Positions 1-9,512 of a DNA stretch of 64,000 nucleotides are shown one piece after another. The stretch lies in the NCBI GenBank assembly GCA_013368325.1, contig JAACJK010000001.1, positions 1,798,001-1,862,000 on the forward strand, in the 5' to 3' direction. The stretch is from Ephemerocybe angulata. Its lineage: Eukaryota; Basidiomycota; Agaricomycetes; Agaricales; Psathyrellaceae. Numbering within the stretch: position 1 is the first letter of the stretch; the number at the start of each line of letters is the position of its first letter. The notes below the pieces were generated by a model that saw only the letters and a list, made by a program, of their open reading frames with translations, had not been told where the DNA came from and made no database searches. A program made the translations under genes and the position numbers.

Positions 1-1297
1 ACTGGGACCGAAAGGACCGGGGTCCAGTGGGCGGCGAGCGCGACGACGAGCTCGAACCAGCCGCATTAGCAGGGCGAGCGGGGGCAGGGGCGATGGAATG
101 ACCGAGGACCTTGGCCATCTGGATGGACTTCATCATCGTGACCCAAGACATGGTCGCGTCGGCCGCGTCGTACACCATCCGGTCAGACCGTCGAACCTCC
201 CTGTCCTTCAGCTCGGCTGAGATCCAGATGTGGAAGATCTCTGGGTCGTCGATCTCGGCACGGCTCAAGTAGCCATCGAAATGGGCGCGGTACCAAGACG
301 AGTTGAACGTAACACCCTCAGGCTCTCTCGTGGCCTGCAGGGCGATCATGTTCTTGACCGCCGTCATGAACTCCCCGTAGTTCCGGGGCTGCTTTCCCAT
401 CAAAGGCTCTGCCTCTGCCTTCACGGACGCCTCCACATTGCCCGATAACACCTTCTCCACGTCGATCACGAACACCGACATCATCTTCATCTCCTCCTCG
501 TTCCACTGCTTGTCCGTCTTCTGCGGCAGCCTGCTGAAATTACGCAGCAACCACTGCCAGTTCCGCTCGCTGCACCAATTCAATGGGAACATCATCGACG
601 ACTCCGTGAACGTGAAGATGTGGGGGATGGCCACTGTCTTCCTCCTCGCAACAGTAAACTCCTGCTCGTCCTTGGGCCTGAGCAAGAAAAAGGATTTCTT
701 GCTCTTCGGTGACTCGTCCTCGCTTGACTCGCCCGACGAACTGTCACCCCTCGACCGCTTCTTCCCCTTCCTCTTCTTCTTCCCCTGCTGACCATCCTCT
801 GCAGTCTTCTCAGCCAATATAAGCGCCATCAGGCGCTTAAGCTTCTGGGACGCGTGGTGCTTCACGCCGTCCCATACTCCAGCCACCGACGTCATCTCGC
901 GCCAATCCCGGGGGGACAGCGTGATAGACGAGGTCAAAGAAACAGCATCACCCTCAAGCGCCGCATCCTCCCTCTTATCATTCTCCTCTTCTACCTTCTT
1001 GTTAAACTGCAACTTCCTGTCCAACCGCATGGAATCGAAGAACTTGAGTTTCGCGGGATTCCAATGACGGTGAGGACCGTGCATCACAACATCGGAGTCC
1101 GGAGTCCCCGGACGAGAGCCCTCAGGCTCACCCCCCGCGTTGGGGTCCGGATTGGGGTCGCCGCCACCAGCACCTCCAGCAGCACCTCCAGCAGCACCTC
1201 CAGCAGCACCTCCAGCAGCACCACCAGCTGCACCCCCAGCTGCACCACCGGCCGCACCGCCGGCTGCACCACCACCAGCCGCTCCTCCATGAGTCAT
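1..1297 (-). CDS. Gag-like ORF of a probable retroelement, 5' part, runs off left edge
   Basis: An uninterrupted minus-strand frame opens with ATG at 1295-1297 and stays open to base 1, giving about 430 residues. The N-terminus is a Gly/Ala repeat (GGAA units, from a 12-nt DNA repeat) followed by an acidic Pro/Asp stretch. A Lys/Arg-Ser segment follows (around 600-800), and then a conserved-looking helical domain rich in Trp and Met (around 120-600). The 3' end becomes Ser/Pro-rich just before the edge. This order, a helical domain followed by a basic linker, resembles Gag-type ORF1 proteins of fungal retroelements. No zinc knuckle or reverse transcriptase is visible because the window ends. 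It could also be a lineage-specific host protein. The frame has no stop, so the ORF is real; the Gag identity is inference. Confidence 0.5.
   Translation of the reverse strand, partial: MTHGGAAGGGAAGGAAGGAAGGAAGGAAGGAAGGAAGGAAGGAGGGDPNPDPNAGGEPEGSRPGTPDSDVVMHGPHRHWNPAKLKFFDSMRLDRKLQFNKKVEEENDKREDAALEGDAVSLTSSITLSPRDWREMTSVAGVWDGVKHHASQKLKRLMALILAEKTAEDGQQGKKKRKGKKRSRGDSSSGESSEDESPKSKKSFFLLRPKDEQEFTVARRKTVAIPHIFTFTESSMMFPLNWCSERNWQWLLRNFSRLPQKTDKQWNEEEMKMMSVFVIDVEKVLSGNVEASVKAEAEPLMGKQPRNYGEFMTAVKNMIALQATREPEGVTFNSSWYRAHFDGYLSRAEIDDPEIFHIWISAELKDREVRRSDRMVYDAADATMSWVTMMKSIQMAKVLGHSIAPAPARPANAAGSSSSSRSPPTGPRSFRSQ
1168..1227. repeat. 12-nt tandem repeat encoding Gly/Ala tract
   Basis: Four perfect copies of CAGCACCTCCAG followed by one variant copy. 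On the minus strand they encode the GGAA repeats at the N-terminus of the Gag-like ORF. The repeat keeps frame, so copy-number change would alter only the length of the tract. Confidence 0.9.
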
Positions 1298-1403
1298 GAT
1301 CGAGATCGGATACGGATCGAGAAAGATCGGATGGAAAGAAAAGGTTCCGAGTCGCGAAAAAACGACGGAAAACGACGAGAGAGGGCGAGGACGATACGAG
1401 ACC

Positions 1404-1497
1404 CTCTCGAGAGTGGGAGAAGCTGAAGGAGAGATTCCTTCAGCTTCTCGAACGAAAATTCGGTGATGTTTGGTCGAGGCGCCCTCGACCAAACATC
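1404..1497. repeat. Cluster of perfect palindromes upstream of the Gag-like ORF
   Basis: Three inverted repeats sit in less than 100 bp: CTCTCGAGAG at 1404-1413; a 14-bp perfect stem GAGAAGCTGAAGGA at 1417-1430 paired with 1436-1449 around a 5-nt loop; and a 15-bp perfect stem GATGTTTGGTCGAGG at 1465-1479 paired with 1483-1497 around a 3-nt loop. They lie where the leader of the minus-strand ORF would be. A structural element end or a structured leader RNA are both possible. Confidence 0.85.
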
Positions 1498-2589
1498 GGC
1501 GGGCGGGCTTTGCCACGGCCCGCGCTAGCCTCATCTTATCCGGCGATGTAGCGCCGCAACATCGGCGCAAGCGGGCGAGTCATCCGACAATCACGATTCC
1601 GCGTCCGGAACGTGGTCTTCCTTGTATCTGTCTTGAGGGAGATAAGGACTGCTGTGTATAGAAGTCGATGGGGACCATATGACCTCCCGCGTTGCGCGCT
1701 TGCTCAGCGTTGCATGAAGTTTAATTGAAACCGTTCTGTGTTTGGAATCTAGCCTGGGGCCTTAAACCTTTACCTGCCTTTGCCTCGTTTGAGTCGAGAA
1801 CGTTGAACGTTTGGGGCTCCGTGACAGGAGGAACGTTCTTTTCTGGGTCTATGAAGCTCTACGAATGAAATTCAATTATTGAATACGAATGCGTCATCTA
1901 CATGTAATCGATAGTCATCGTCCTCGATAGGTTCGTTTTATGATTAGAGTAAGTTTAACGGTTAACCGACTAGAGACCGAAAGGGACCTGGGCGGAGGTT
2001 AGAAGGTAGCTTGGTATGCATATGGAATGAGCGCGGAAGATATTCTAGAGTGGTATGATGTAGTGAAGGGAAGGAAGGATGGGTGGAAGTAGAAAGAGTA
2101 GTCGTAGGAGTCCAAAGGGCTGAAATGTTATGTCGTTGTGTCGTTATATAGAAAGTGTACAATAGTGGGCAATAGGCAAAGGCAAAGGCAAGGCAAAGGG
2201 AGTTGGCAAAGGCTGAGGAAGACAATGTAAGGGAAAATATGCAAATGAAGAGCGGGAAGAATTGTAACTGCAATGACTGCAACCGATGCAGAGGTAGAAT
2301 GCGAAAGGTATACCACACCCACATTGTAACGATGATCCCGAAACTAACGCAGCGTTCGAGCGCAGAATAAATAAGGTAACAGTGCTAATGAAGAGGGGGA
2401 AAATGGGGTATAGACCGAGTGTACCAGTGTTAAAGTGTAGAGTTAAGGATGAGATGATTAAAGCGCCGAACTTGTGAGAGTCCATTGTAAGATCCGTAGG
2501 TCCGTGGGTTGCTTGCTGTACAAGAATGAAGGAAGCAGACATAAGATCAACGAGAATGTGTTAGCATATCGTCAAGAGCCTGAAGAAAG
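1498..2589. other. Intergenic region, no gene seen
   Basis: Stop codons are frequent in all frames. AACATCGGCG from the palindrome cluster recurs near 1558. Around 2160-2215 there is a purine run of GGCAAA units. No convincing RNA gene was recognised. Confidence 0.5.
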
Positions 2590-4884
2590 TCAAGTCAGCT
2601 CGAACCCAGAACGCAAAACACCAGTCACGCACCTCAACCAAAGCTTTCCACCGCCGCTCTTCTCCCTCACCAACTCCCATTCCCGGTGCCCAAGGTTATG
2701 CCCTCTGAGCGCATTGATCAAGAGTTGCTTCCCTTCGGGAGTGCCTTCCCCCTCCAAGATCCACTCCCCAAACCAGCCCTCACCCATCTCCCCATCCGTC
2801 TCATTACGCATGCGCACCACCCTCGCCACCCATGAATATTTCCTCACCATCGCGAACCCGTTCGGTGAGTGTGGGCTTCGCACCTTCTTTGACCCATGCA
2901 CAAGAGTCAACTGCGGCACATCGTCGCACACCGGCAACTGCGAAATGATATAAGACAGATTCGTGAACGGCGGCATGATATGCGCATAGTAGAACGGGGT
3001 CGGGAGGTTGAGAGGCTGGCTGAGAGGAAGAAGATCCGGGGGCGTGTAAGGCACAAGCATATGCCCGTTATAGAGAAGCCACTTCTGCCCCCCTCCCGCA
3101 CCGCCGCCGCCAGCCCCACTGCCTGCCAAGCCCGAAGCCCCAGGCCGCATCATGATAAACTCTCCCTCATCTCCTTCCGAAGAACCCCCATCCTCCAGCG
3201 GCGGGACGAAGCCTAAGTTACATACGATGTCCCCTGTCGATAGGTGATTCCAAAGTCCAGACTCGACCAGCTGCTGCTCGCACTTGATTACCGCCTCCGA
3301 CTCCAGGTCCAGCTTCGTACACGGCACAAACACTCTCAGAATGGGAGCACGGACCCTGGATGTCGCCAGGATGAGGTCATGCGCGGACGTTGCCCGTGCT
3401 TCAGGCTGCATCACAATAGAGTTGCGAGACCGGCTTTGTGACAGTGGCGAGGGCGAGTGTCCCGAAAGGGACGACGAGTCGCTCGAGTCTATCGACCTCA
3501 GCTGCCGGCTCGACTGCTGCGCGAGGCGCCTGGGTTTCTTCAACGTGCCCGAGAAGTTCAGATCGTCAGAGATATCACCGTACGAACCCCAGTACGACGT
3601 CTTCCGCCAGCTGCTGGCGTATACTCGGAGCGCCCGCGGCTCGTCGGGAGGCGGCGGCAAATTCGCGAGCCTCAGGTTTTTCTTGCTCCCAAAGATGGAG
3701 AGTCTGCGGCCTTTCTTGAGGACCGATGGGTTGCCCGAGATCATCGAGGAGGCCACGTCCGCCGAAGGACGCGGGGACGGAGGCAGAGGGGATGGCCAGG
3801 GTGGCGGAGGGAGCACATGGTTCCTGCCCACGGTGGAACTAGGCACCGAACGGTGCCTGACATGTTGCTTCGAAACCTTCCCTGATGACGGGATGATGTC
3901 TTTTGGTGGAGGGGGAGGTGCTTCTGTGTAAGCCAACGGTGCAGGGAACGTCAGTTCTCGCAATGTTTGGATCGGAGAGAAACGGGGGCGTGACGTTCCC
4001 TCTTCAGTCTCTTGCGGCATGGACGCCATGGAGCTGTGCACTAGCGACTGAAGGAGGAGGACGAAACGGGAATGGGCCTGCGTTAGCGCGGCGAGCTTCT
4101 CGCGAACTTGGTCGTCCTCGAGGGTCGGCAGCATGGCGGATTGAATTTTCAAAGCATGGATGGGGTAACGGTGGAGGGGAACGCGTTGCGAAATCACTAG
4201 ATAAAGATCAGGTAAACGGGGCTGCGCAACAGTGGCGAGGAAAGCGGGCTTACATAGCAGGTCTAGGTCAAGAACGGTGACAGGGACGTCTTGGAAGTAT
4301 TGCATATCTCGGTTGCGCAGACATTGGGCGTACTCGGGGAGGTAGCGCACGAGAATGACATCCCGCAGGGCCAAGGTGTCGAAGAAAGTGTACAGGCGTT
4401 TGCTGGTGGTCAGGAGGCTGTAAGTGTCGGCCCACTCCAGGTTCGAAAGGAGCGCGTGGAGTACGCCGGGGGCTTGGAGCGTTGTAACGAGCGGGGTGAT
4501 GGTGGATTGCATGAAGTAATTGGAGGAGCGTTGCTGGGGTTTAAACGACGACGGTGGGGCCCGTGGAGTCTGCGCGACGTCGTTCGATGCTGGGCGATGT
4601 GTCCGGGTCGTGCTCGAGGATTGTTGCTGCACTAGCGGGGGGATGGTGGGGATGGTGCACTGAGAATGGGGCCGCTGTTCTGCCGCCTGAGGGGGACGGG
4701 GCAGGGGTCGGCTTCCAATGGACCGGACACTTTTGGTGCCAGTGGGGGTGGAGGTTATCGTGGTTGTGTCGACAGCAGTGAGGGCCATGCTAGGTGCATG
4801 GGCAGGATAGGAAAAGAGAGAACGCAGTTGTGGCAGCTGAGGGGGTTTATGAATTGAATGCCGAGAGGAGACATGTGTCGACAT
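2590..4884 (-). CDS. Low-complexity protein with F-box-like segment
   Basis: A single long exon of about 764 residues; I chose the ATG at 4884 because the frame upstream of it has only a non-ATG start. After a Ser/Thr/Pro/Gln-rich N-terminus comes a helical segment (residues ~125-180, starting VLHALLSNLEWADTYSLL) that resembles an F-box-like motif: an LL.NL.W..... pattern followed by Leu/Arg-rich helices. A Pro/Ser-rich middle with basic patches follows, then a folded C-terminal domain (~residues 560-764) containing Trp-rich beta-type sequence. A Gly-rich loop sits near residue 630. No catalytic motif is recognised. It may be a substrate adaptor or scaffold, but that rests only on the weak F-box resemblance. 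Confidence 0.75.
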   Translation of the reverse strand: MSTHVSSRHSIHKPPQLPQLRSLFSYPAHAPSMALTAVDTTTITSTPTGTKSVRSIGSRPLPRPPQAAEQRPHSQCTIPTIPPLVQQQSSSTTRTHRPASNDVAQTPRAPPSSFKPQQRSSNYFMQSTITPLVTTLQAPGVLHALLSNLEWADTYSLLTTSKRLYTFFDTLALRDVILVRYLPEYAQCLRNRDMQYFQDVPVTVLDLDLLCKPAFLATVAQPRLPDLYLVISQRVPLHRYPIHALKIQSAMLPTLEDDQVREKLAALTQAHSRFVLLLQSLVHSSMASMPQETEEGTSRPRFSPIQTLRELTFPAPLAYTEAPPPPPKDIIPSSGKVSKQHVRHRSVPSSTVGRNHVLPPPPWPSPLPPSPRPSADVASSMISGNPSVLKKGRRLSIFGSKKNLRLANLPPPPDEPRALRVYASSWRKTSYWGSYGDISDDLNFSGTLKKPRRLAQQSSRQLRSIDSSDSSSLSGHSPSPLSQSRSRNSIVMQPEARATSAHDLILATSRVRAPILRVFVPCTKLDLESEAVIKCEQQLVESGLWNHLSTGDIVCNLGFVPPLEDGGSSEGDEGEFIMMRPGASGLAGSGAGGGGAGGGQKWLLYNGHMLVPYTPPDLLPLSQPLNLPTPFYYAHIMPPFTNLSYIISQLPVCDDVPQLTLVHGSKKVRSPHSPNGFAMVRKYSWVARVVRMRNETDGEMGEGWFGEWILEGEGTPEGKQLLINALRGHNLGHREWELVREKSGGGKLWLRCVTGVLRSGFELT

Positions 4885-5394
4885 TTGTATAGTGGATGTC
4901 AAAGATAAACTTGAGCGCCCGCTGGCGGATGAGGGATATAACGCGCGGGGCGATGCAAGGATGTGCAACGTTTTATCGTTGGTGTAAAACAACGTGCCCT
5001 GGGTATGTCGGCTGTCAAGGATATGATGGGCGTCGGGCTCGTTCGTTGGTGAACAGCCGTCCAGGACGTTGGGGAGGCGCAGAAAATAACGGATGAGACA
5101 AGCCTGAAGGGGTCAATGGGTTTTACAGCATGAAAGCGTCTTGGGGAGATGGCAGGTGTTGTGTGCAATGTTTCCCAAAACATCATAAACGCCCAATGAT
5201 GCGGGTCCCGCTGGTCCATCATGCCATCCGCTTTGGGACACAAGGCCGGTTGCGGAGCGCTCACCACCGGGCGGCCGGCGTACAAATATTAGTCATTCTC
5301 CGGGTGCAAACAAACGTGGGAACATGTCGTCGGTTCGGTTCGCCAGGCGCTACCGGCGTTGGGCCATTCATTGTTCTGACACCGCTTCGACACA
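4885..5394. promoter_or_regulatory. Shared upstream region between divergent genes
   Basis: About 510 bp separate the F-box-like gene (-) from IWS1 (+), so both promoters must lie here. No TATA box or known operator was singled out, and no ORF is convincing. Confidence 0.4.
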
Positions 5395-6701
5395 ATGGGC
5401 AGAGATCTTGAACGAGAGGTATTCGGTGGCTCCGAGTCTGAGCTGTCTGACGAAGAAGAGGAGGAGCGTGAGTCAAGTTTCATCCCCTTCGAAATTGGGA
5501 GTCACAACTGAAAGATCCTCCTCTATAGAGCTGCAGGTTCCGAGGCAGCGACAGGAGAAAGCTCGCAGCAAGTCGAGAGAGGTGTATGACCACGAATCGT
5601 CGGCAGGAGACTCGGAGGATGACTATGTGGCGGAGAAGGCGTCGGGGTCGAAGCCCAAGCGGCGACTGCAGCGAAAGACCGGGGGTGATGAGGGCGGAGG
5701 CAGACCCCCGCAGCGGAAACGGAAGAGGGCGCAGCCAGTCGAGGAGGTGAACTTGGATGACCTCCCACCTGAGCAAGGTCAGTTGTCTGCTATGGATGGT
5801 GTCTTGATGTTGCTGACCTCTTGGGCGAGACAGCGAAGAAAATTCGCATCAACCAGAAGCTTGACGCCATTCTCAAACCCAAGAAGGGTCAGAGACGGAG
5901 CAAGAAGAAAAGGGACGACGAGGCTCTGGATAGTTTCGCTGACGATGAGGTTGCGCGTTTGCGCGAGGCCATGAGCACTGCGGCAGACGAGGACATCAGG
6001 GCGAATAGCGAGAAGCAGCCAGCGACAGCGAAGCTAAGGTTGCTCTCAGAAGCTATGGACACTTTACGAAAGTACGTTGTGTGTCCCACGTTGGTTTGCT
6101 TTGGCCGGTGCTAATATTGCTTTCCTTGACCAGGGCATCTCTTGCTCAGTCGATGATTGACAACAATCTTTTGGAAGCCGTCAAACGATGGCTGGAGCCC
6201 CTGCCTGATCGCTCTCTCCCCGCCCTAAACATCCAGCGTGAACTCTTCACCACTATCCGCAAGATGGAATTCATCGACACCTCGGTTCTCAAGGAGTCCG
6301 GCTTGGGAAAGATTGTACTCTTCTACACGAAGTGCAAGCGCGTAACTCCGGACATTGCGCGCATTGCAAACGACCTAGTCTCAGCTTGGTCACGTCCTAT
6401 CATCAAGCGGTCTGCGTCCTACCGCGACAGGATCATTCCCACCGCGGCCACCGGAGATGGAGACCTGCGCGCTGGAGAGAGACTCAACGCGATTTTGGCT
6501 CGTGCCAAGGCGGCAGACAAGAATCGCGTCAGGAAGAATGCCGTGGCCATTCCTCAGCGAGAACTGGGCAACTACACTGTGGCTCCCAAGGCCAAGGGAG
6601 GCTTGTCGCGGTCAAACCAGAGCGTGGATGTCGATGTGGAGAGGCGTCGCAAGAATGCGGAGAGGCTGAGATCCTTGACAAGGAAGGTCAACATGAAATA
6701 G
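5395..6701 (+). CDS. IWS1: Transcription elongation factor IWS1/SPN1
   Basis: Four exons (5395-5467, 5529-5777, 5834-6071, 6134-6701) join in frame to 375 residues. The N-terminus is acidic and basic low-complexity sequence, normal for this family. A KKGQRR-type basic patch and a D/E-rich helix (FADDEVARLREAM) lead into the TFIIS N-terminal/LW-like helical domain, with the family-typical segment RWLEPLPDRSLPALNIQREL and then LKESGLGKIVLFY. In yeast and animals IWS1 binds SPT6 and elongating RNA polymerase II in the nucleus. The C-terminal tail is basic. The first exon is short and the second intron (5778-5833) ends just before the conserved region. Length and motif order fit a complete gene. 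Confidence 0.93.
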
Positions 6702-7615
6702 GCCGTCCTGATTCCTACTCTTGGCGCATAGGGTCTTCTTGGGTGAGTGCTGCGGGTGTTATTCTCCTTCGTACGGTGAAATACTTGTATGTTTTGATTG
6801 ATCTGCGGACTACGCTGTATCATTGTAATTTTGTGATTAAACAATCACTATTGACTTTTTTCTGATGGAAGAGAGCACGCTGGGCGACCATTGGCCTGAC
6901 AATTGCAGGTGTCGCGCTGTGACTGATTGAAGCTGCCTCGTGTTCAGAGGGGCGGGAGAACGCGGACAGCACAGCGTCGTCAGATGAGCTCGGGGAAAGT
7001 GGGCATAAACAATGAAGGTCACGCAGACGAAGCTTGTCAGGCAGGTGAATACAAAGGTAATGTATGTACACAACAAGGAACTCGAAGGGGAAGCAAGATT
7101 GCGAGAAGGAGATTAGATATGGGTGGAGGACATTCATGCGGATGGGAGTGGACAAGGGCACGATGCAAAACACGTTGCACGGATGCCTGGCAGATGCGAA
7201 AAATTCGCTTAGAATTGGGGCAAACAAAACGGAGGAGTGCAGATTCACGGTGCCTTCTGCTCCTCGAGGTGACCTGGAGGTTCGATGCCAGAGTCGGGCA
7301 GGAAGAACAGAGCATATGGACAGCTGGAATGGGGGGACTGGGACAGACGGCTGGCGGCCGGCACATGCTGGGAACAAAGTGCTGATGGGCGCGGAGTGTG
7401 AAAGTTGCCCATGGTGGCGCTGTTTAGGGGTGTTTGTGCCCAGGAAACGCTCTCTCATACGGCCAGCTGCTTGTGTGTCCCTGGAGTGAGTGCTCTGCGT
7501 CGCGTCTTTGTCCTCTGGCCGTCGTCGGCCACGTCGTGCACGCTTCATTCCTCGTCTTCTCGTCGTCTCCAACAACCATCTCTATCCTTCAATTTTTATT
7601 ATATCTTCTCTCAAT
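6702..7615. other. Intergenic region between IWS1 and the next plus-strand gene
   Basis: About 0.9 kb with no supported gene. The final ~150 bases before 7616 are CT-rich, as is common just upstream of fungal start codons. The many short overlapping frames on both strands show no domain and no plausible splicing. Confidence 0.5.
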
Positions 7616-9512
7616 ATGCACTCCCGCCCTGGCGTCTCCCCCCTGGCCATCGTCCTCCCACACCCTCCTCTGCCCCGCCGTCGCCCCTCGCTGCTCTCCA
7701 TCGACTCCAACGGCTCCGGCCCCCGCACACCGCGCAGCTGTGGTTCCCCAGTCACCTCGGCCATCTTCTGCGCGCCTTCCAGGCGAAGTACGGACAGCTG
7801 GAACAGCTCCAACGCCGACGAACTCGAGTGGGAATGGAAACCCGACCAAGTTCTGCTTCTTTCACGAGTACGTAGCGCGTTTTAATGTCCCACCGTTCCA
7901 TTTTGCTCAAACCCAACTTTCCCTAGACTCTTGACGCGCTCCCAGCGCACCTCGTCACTCCTTTCAATGGACCTATACCTCCTGCTAATCTACTAGACAA
8001 GATCGCCCGTGGGGTCTCTGATGCTAAAGGGCCCATTGAATGGCCTCACTCCCTTCGCGCAACCCGCGTCAAGCTCATCGAACTCTCCCGCCTCAAGGCC
8101 AAGGAGGAAGCTCTCGCTGAGAGGCGTCGCAACCTCATCGTCGAGGAGCCCGAAGTCGAGATAGTCGACGGCGAGTCCAACTACTCGTATATGCACGGCG
8201 GTCTCGAACGTCCCATTGGTATTGGTGGCCGAAGGCCTCTCTACCGACAGTCCAGCATGGACTTCCTCGACCCCGCTGGTGCGGACGAGAAGCAAACCGA
8301 CAACATAGCTCGGTGAGTGCCATTTACCAGAAGCCGCCGTCGCCGCAACACTAACTGTTACGCAGACTCTCCAGGCGGCTGCAACGCTCCGATCGTGCCT
8401 TCCCTACTCCTGGTTTCCACCCGTACTCCCGGCGCAATCACCACGCTCACCGCCGCTCCACCTCGCCACCCCCGCTCACCAAGGTTCCCTCCCTCATCAG
8501 CCCCTCCAGTCAGAGCTCCGACACTGTCGATAGCATCGGCTCCTTTGGTTCTGACCCTGGCGCGAAAAGGCGCTCAGTTTCCAGCATCTCCTCGATGTCG
8601 ATCATCAGTGACCTCAGCTCAGGCATCGCCATCCCTGACCCGCGTGTTCAGCGCATCCGCCGCTCGGATTCCTTCTCGATGGGCGCTCCTCCGCCGCCGT
8701 CGAAGGACCGCATTAAGCCTGGTTCTGCCTTGAAGCGTGCCCCATCGTATGGTGCCATGGCGCAGGAAAAGAAGAGGGGGTATGTTGCTTCTCACGAAGG
8801 CCACGTTCGCAGGGATTCTGGATCCTACCCTTCGTCCGACGAGGAAGAGAAGAAGCGCTCTAAGCATGCGAAGAAGCAGCGCACGAAGACCCCTCCTACC
8901 GCCCCTCAGAGCCCTGTCGCTGCCCCTACCACGCCCTCCTCGGCCTCGTCGCCTCCCAGGAATGTCAAAGCCTCCGCCAAGCCACCTCCTGTTCCGGAGA
9001 AGGACCGCACTTTCATTCGAGGGCGCAAGGTTGTCACGCCTCCCCAAGATGAAAACACCAGGGTCCCTGTCTCCCCTGGGAAGGTGAAGAAAGTGGCCAA
9101 GGTGGAGGGCGCTGTCAAGCGACCCGCCGACAAACGTCCAGGTGGAGGGATGAACCTGCAGCGCAACCCTAGCATGTTTGGTCCTGAGCTTCCCAAGCCG
9201 CCGAGAGCCCCCGTTCAGAGCATTCCTATGTCCCCTGCCCGTGCTCGAGGTTTCTTCATCGCTCCCAAGGTCGCTCGCTCGCCTTCACCCGCTCAGGCCA
9301 CGCCGCTGAGCCCGCTGAGCCTGTCGCCTGCTGCGCACATTGTGCCTGACACGCCGATGAGCCCGTCCCCGCAGACAAAGACCCTGCGAAGGGTGAAGCG
9401 TCTTGGGCCGGCAAGGAGGATCTCATTTGGGAGCCTTATTGGGGGCGAAGATGATGGTGGCCGCGGAGAGTCCGAGCGTTCCTGCCTGGGGACTGCTTTC
9501 CAGTTGCTCTGA
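7616..9512 (+). CDS. Disordered Ser/Pro-rich protein, function unknown
   Basis: Three exons (7616-7867, 7927-8312, 8366-9512) give 594 residues in frame. Residues ~85-205 are the most ordered part and carry a conserved-looking block (LVTPFNGPIPPANLLDKIARG, then a charged helix rich in Lys/Glu/Arg). The rest is Ser/Pro/Lys-rich, with many SP and TP dipeptides that could be proline-directed phosphorylation sites, and basic clusters that could be nuclear signals. No enzyme motif is visible. The family is not recognised. Both introns have clean GT..AG ends and the frame closes, so the gene model is well supported even though the role is not. Confidence 0.75.

Noticed and set aside
1501..1560. Possible Helitron 3' end (short GC hairpin followed by CTAG) near the palindrome cluster
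   Set aside because: The hairpin is only about 6-7 bp and the base after CTAG does not fit the usual insertion rule; no Rep/helicase gene is visible.
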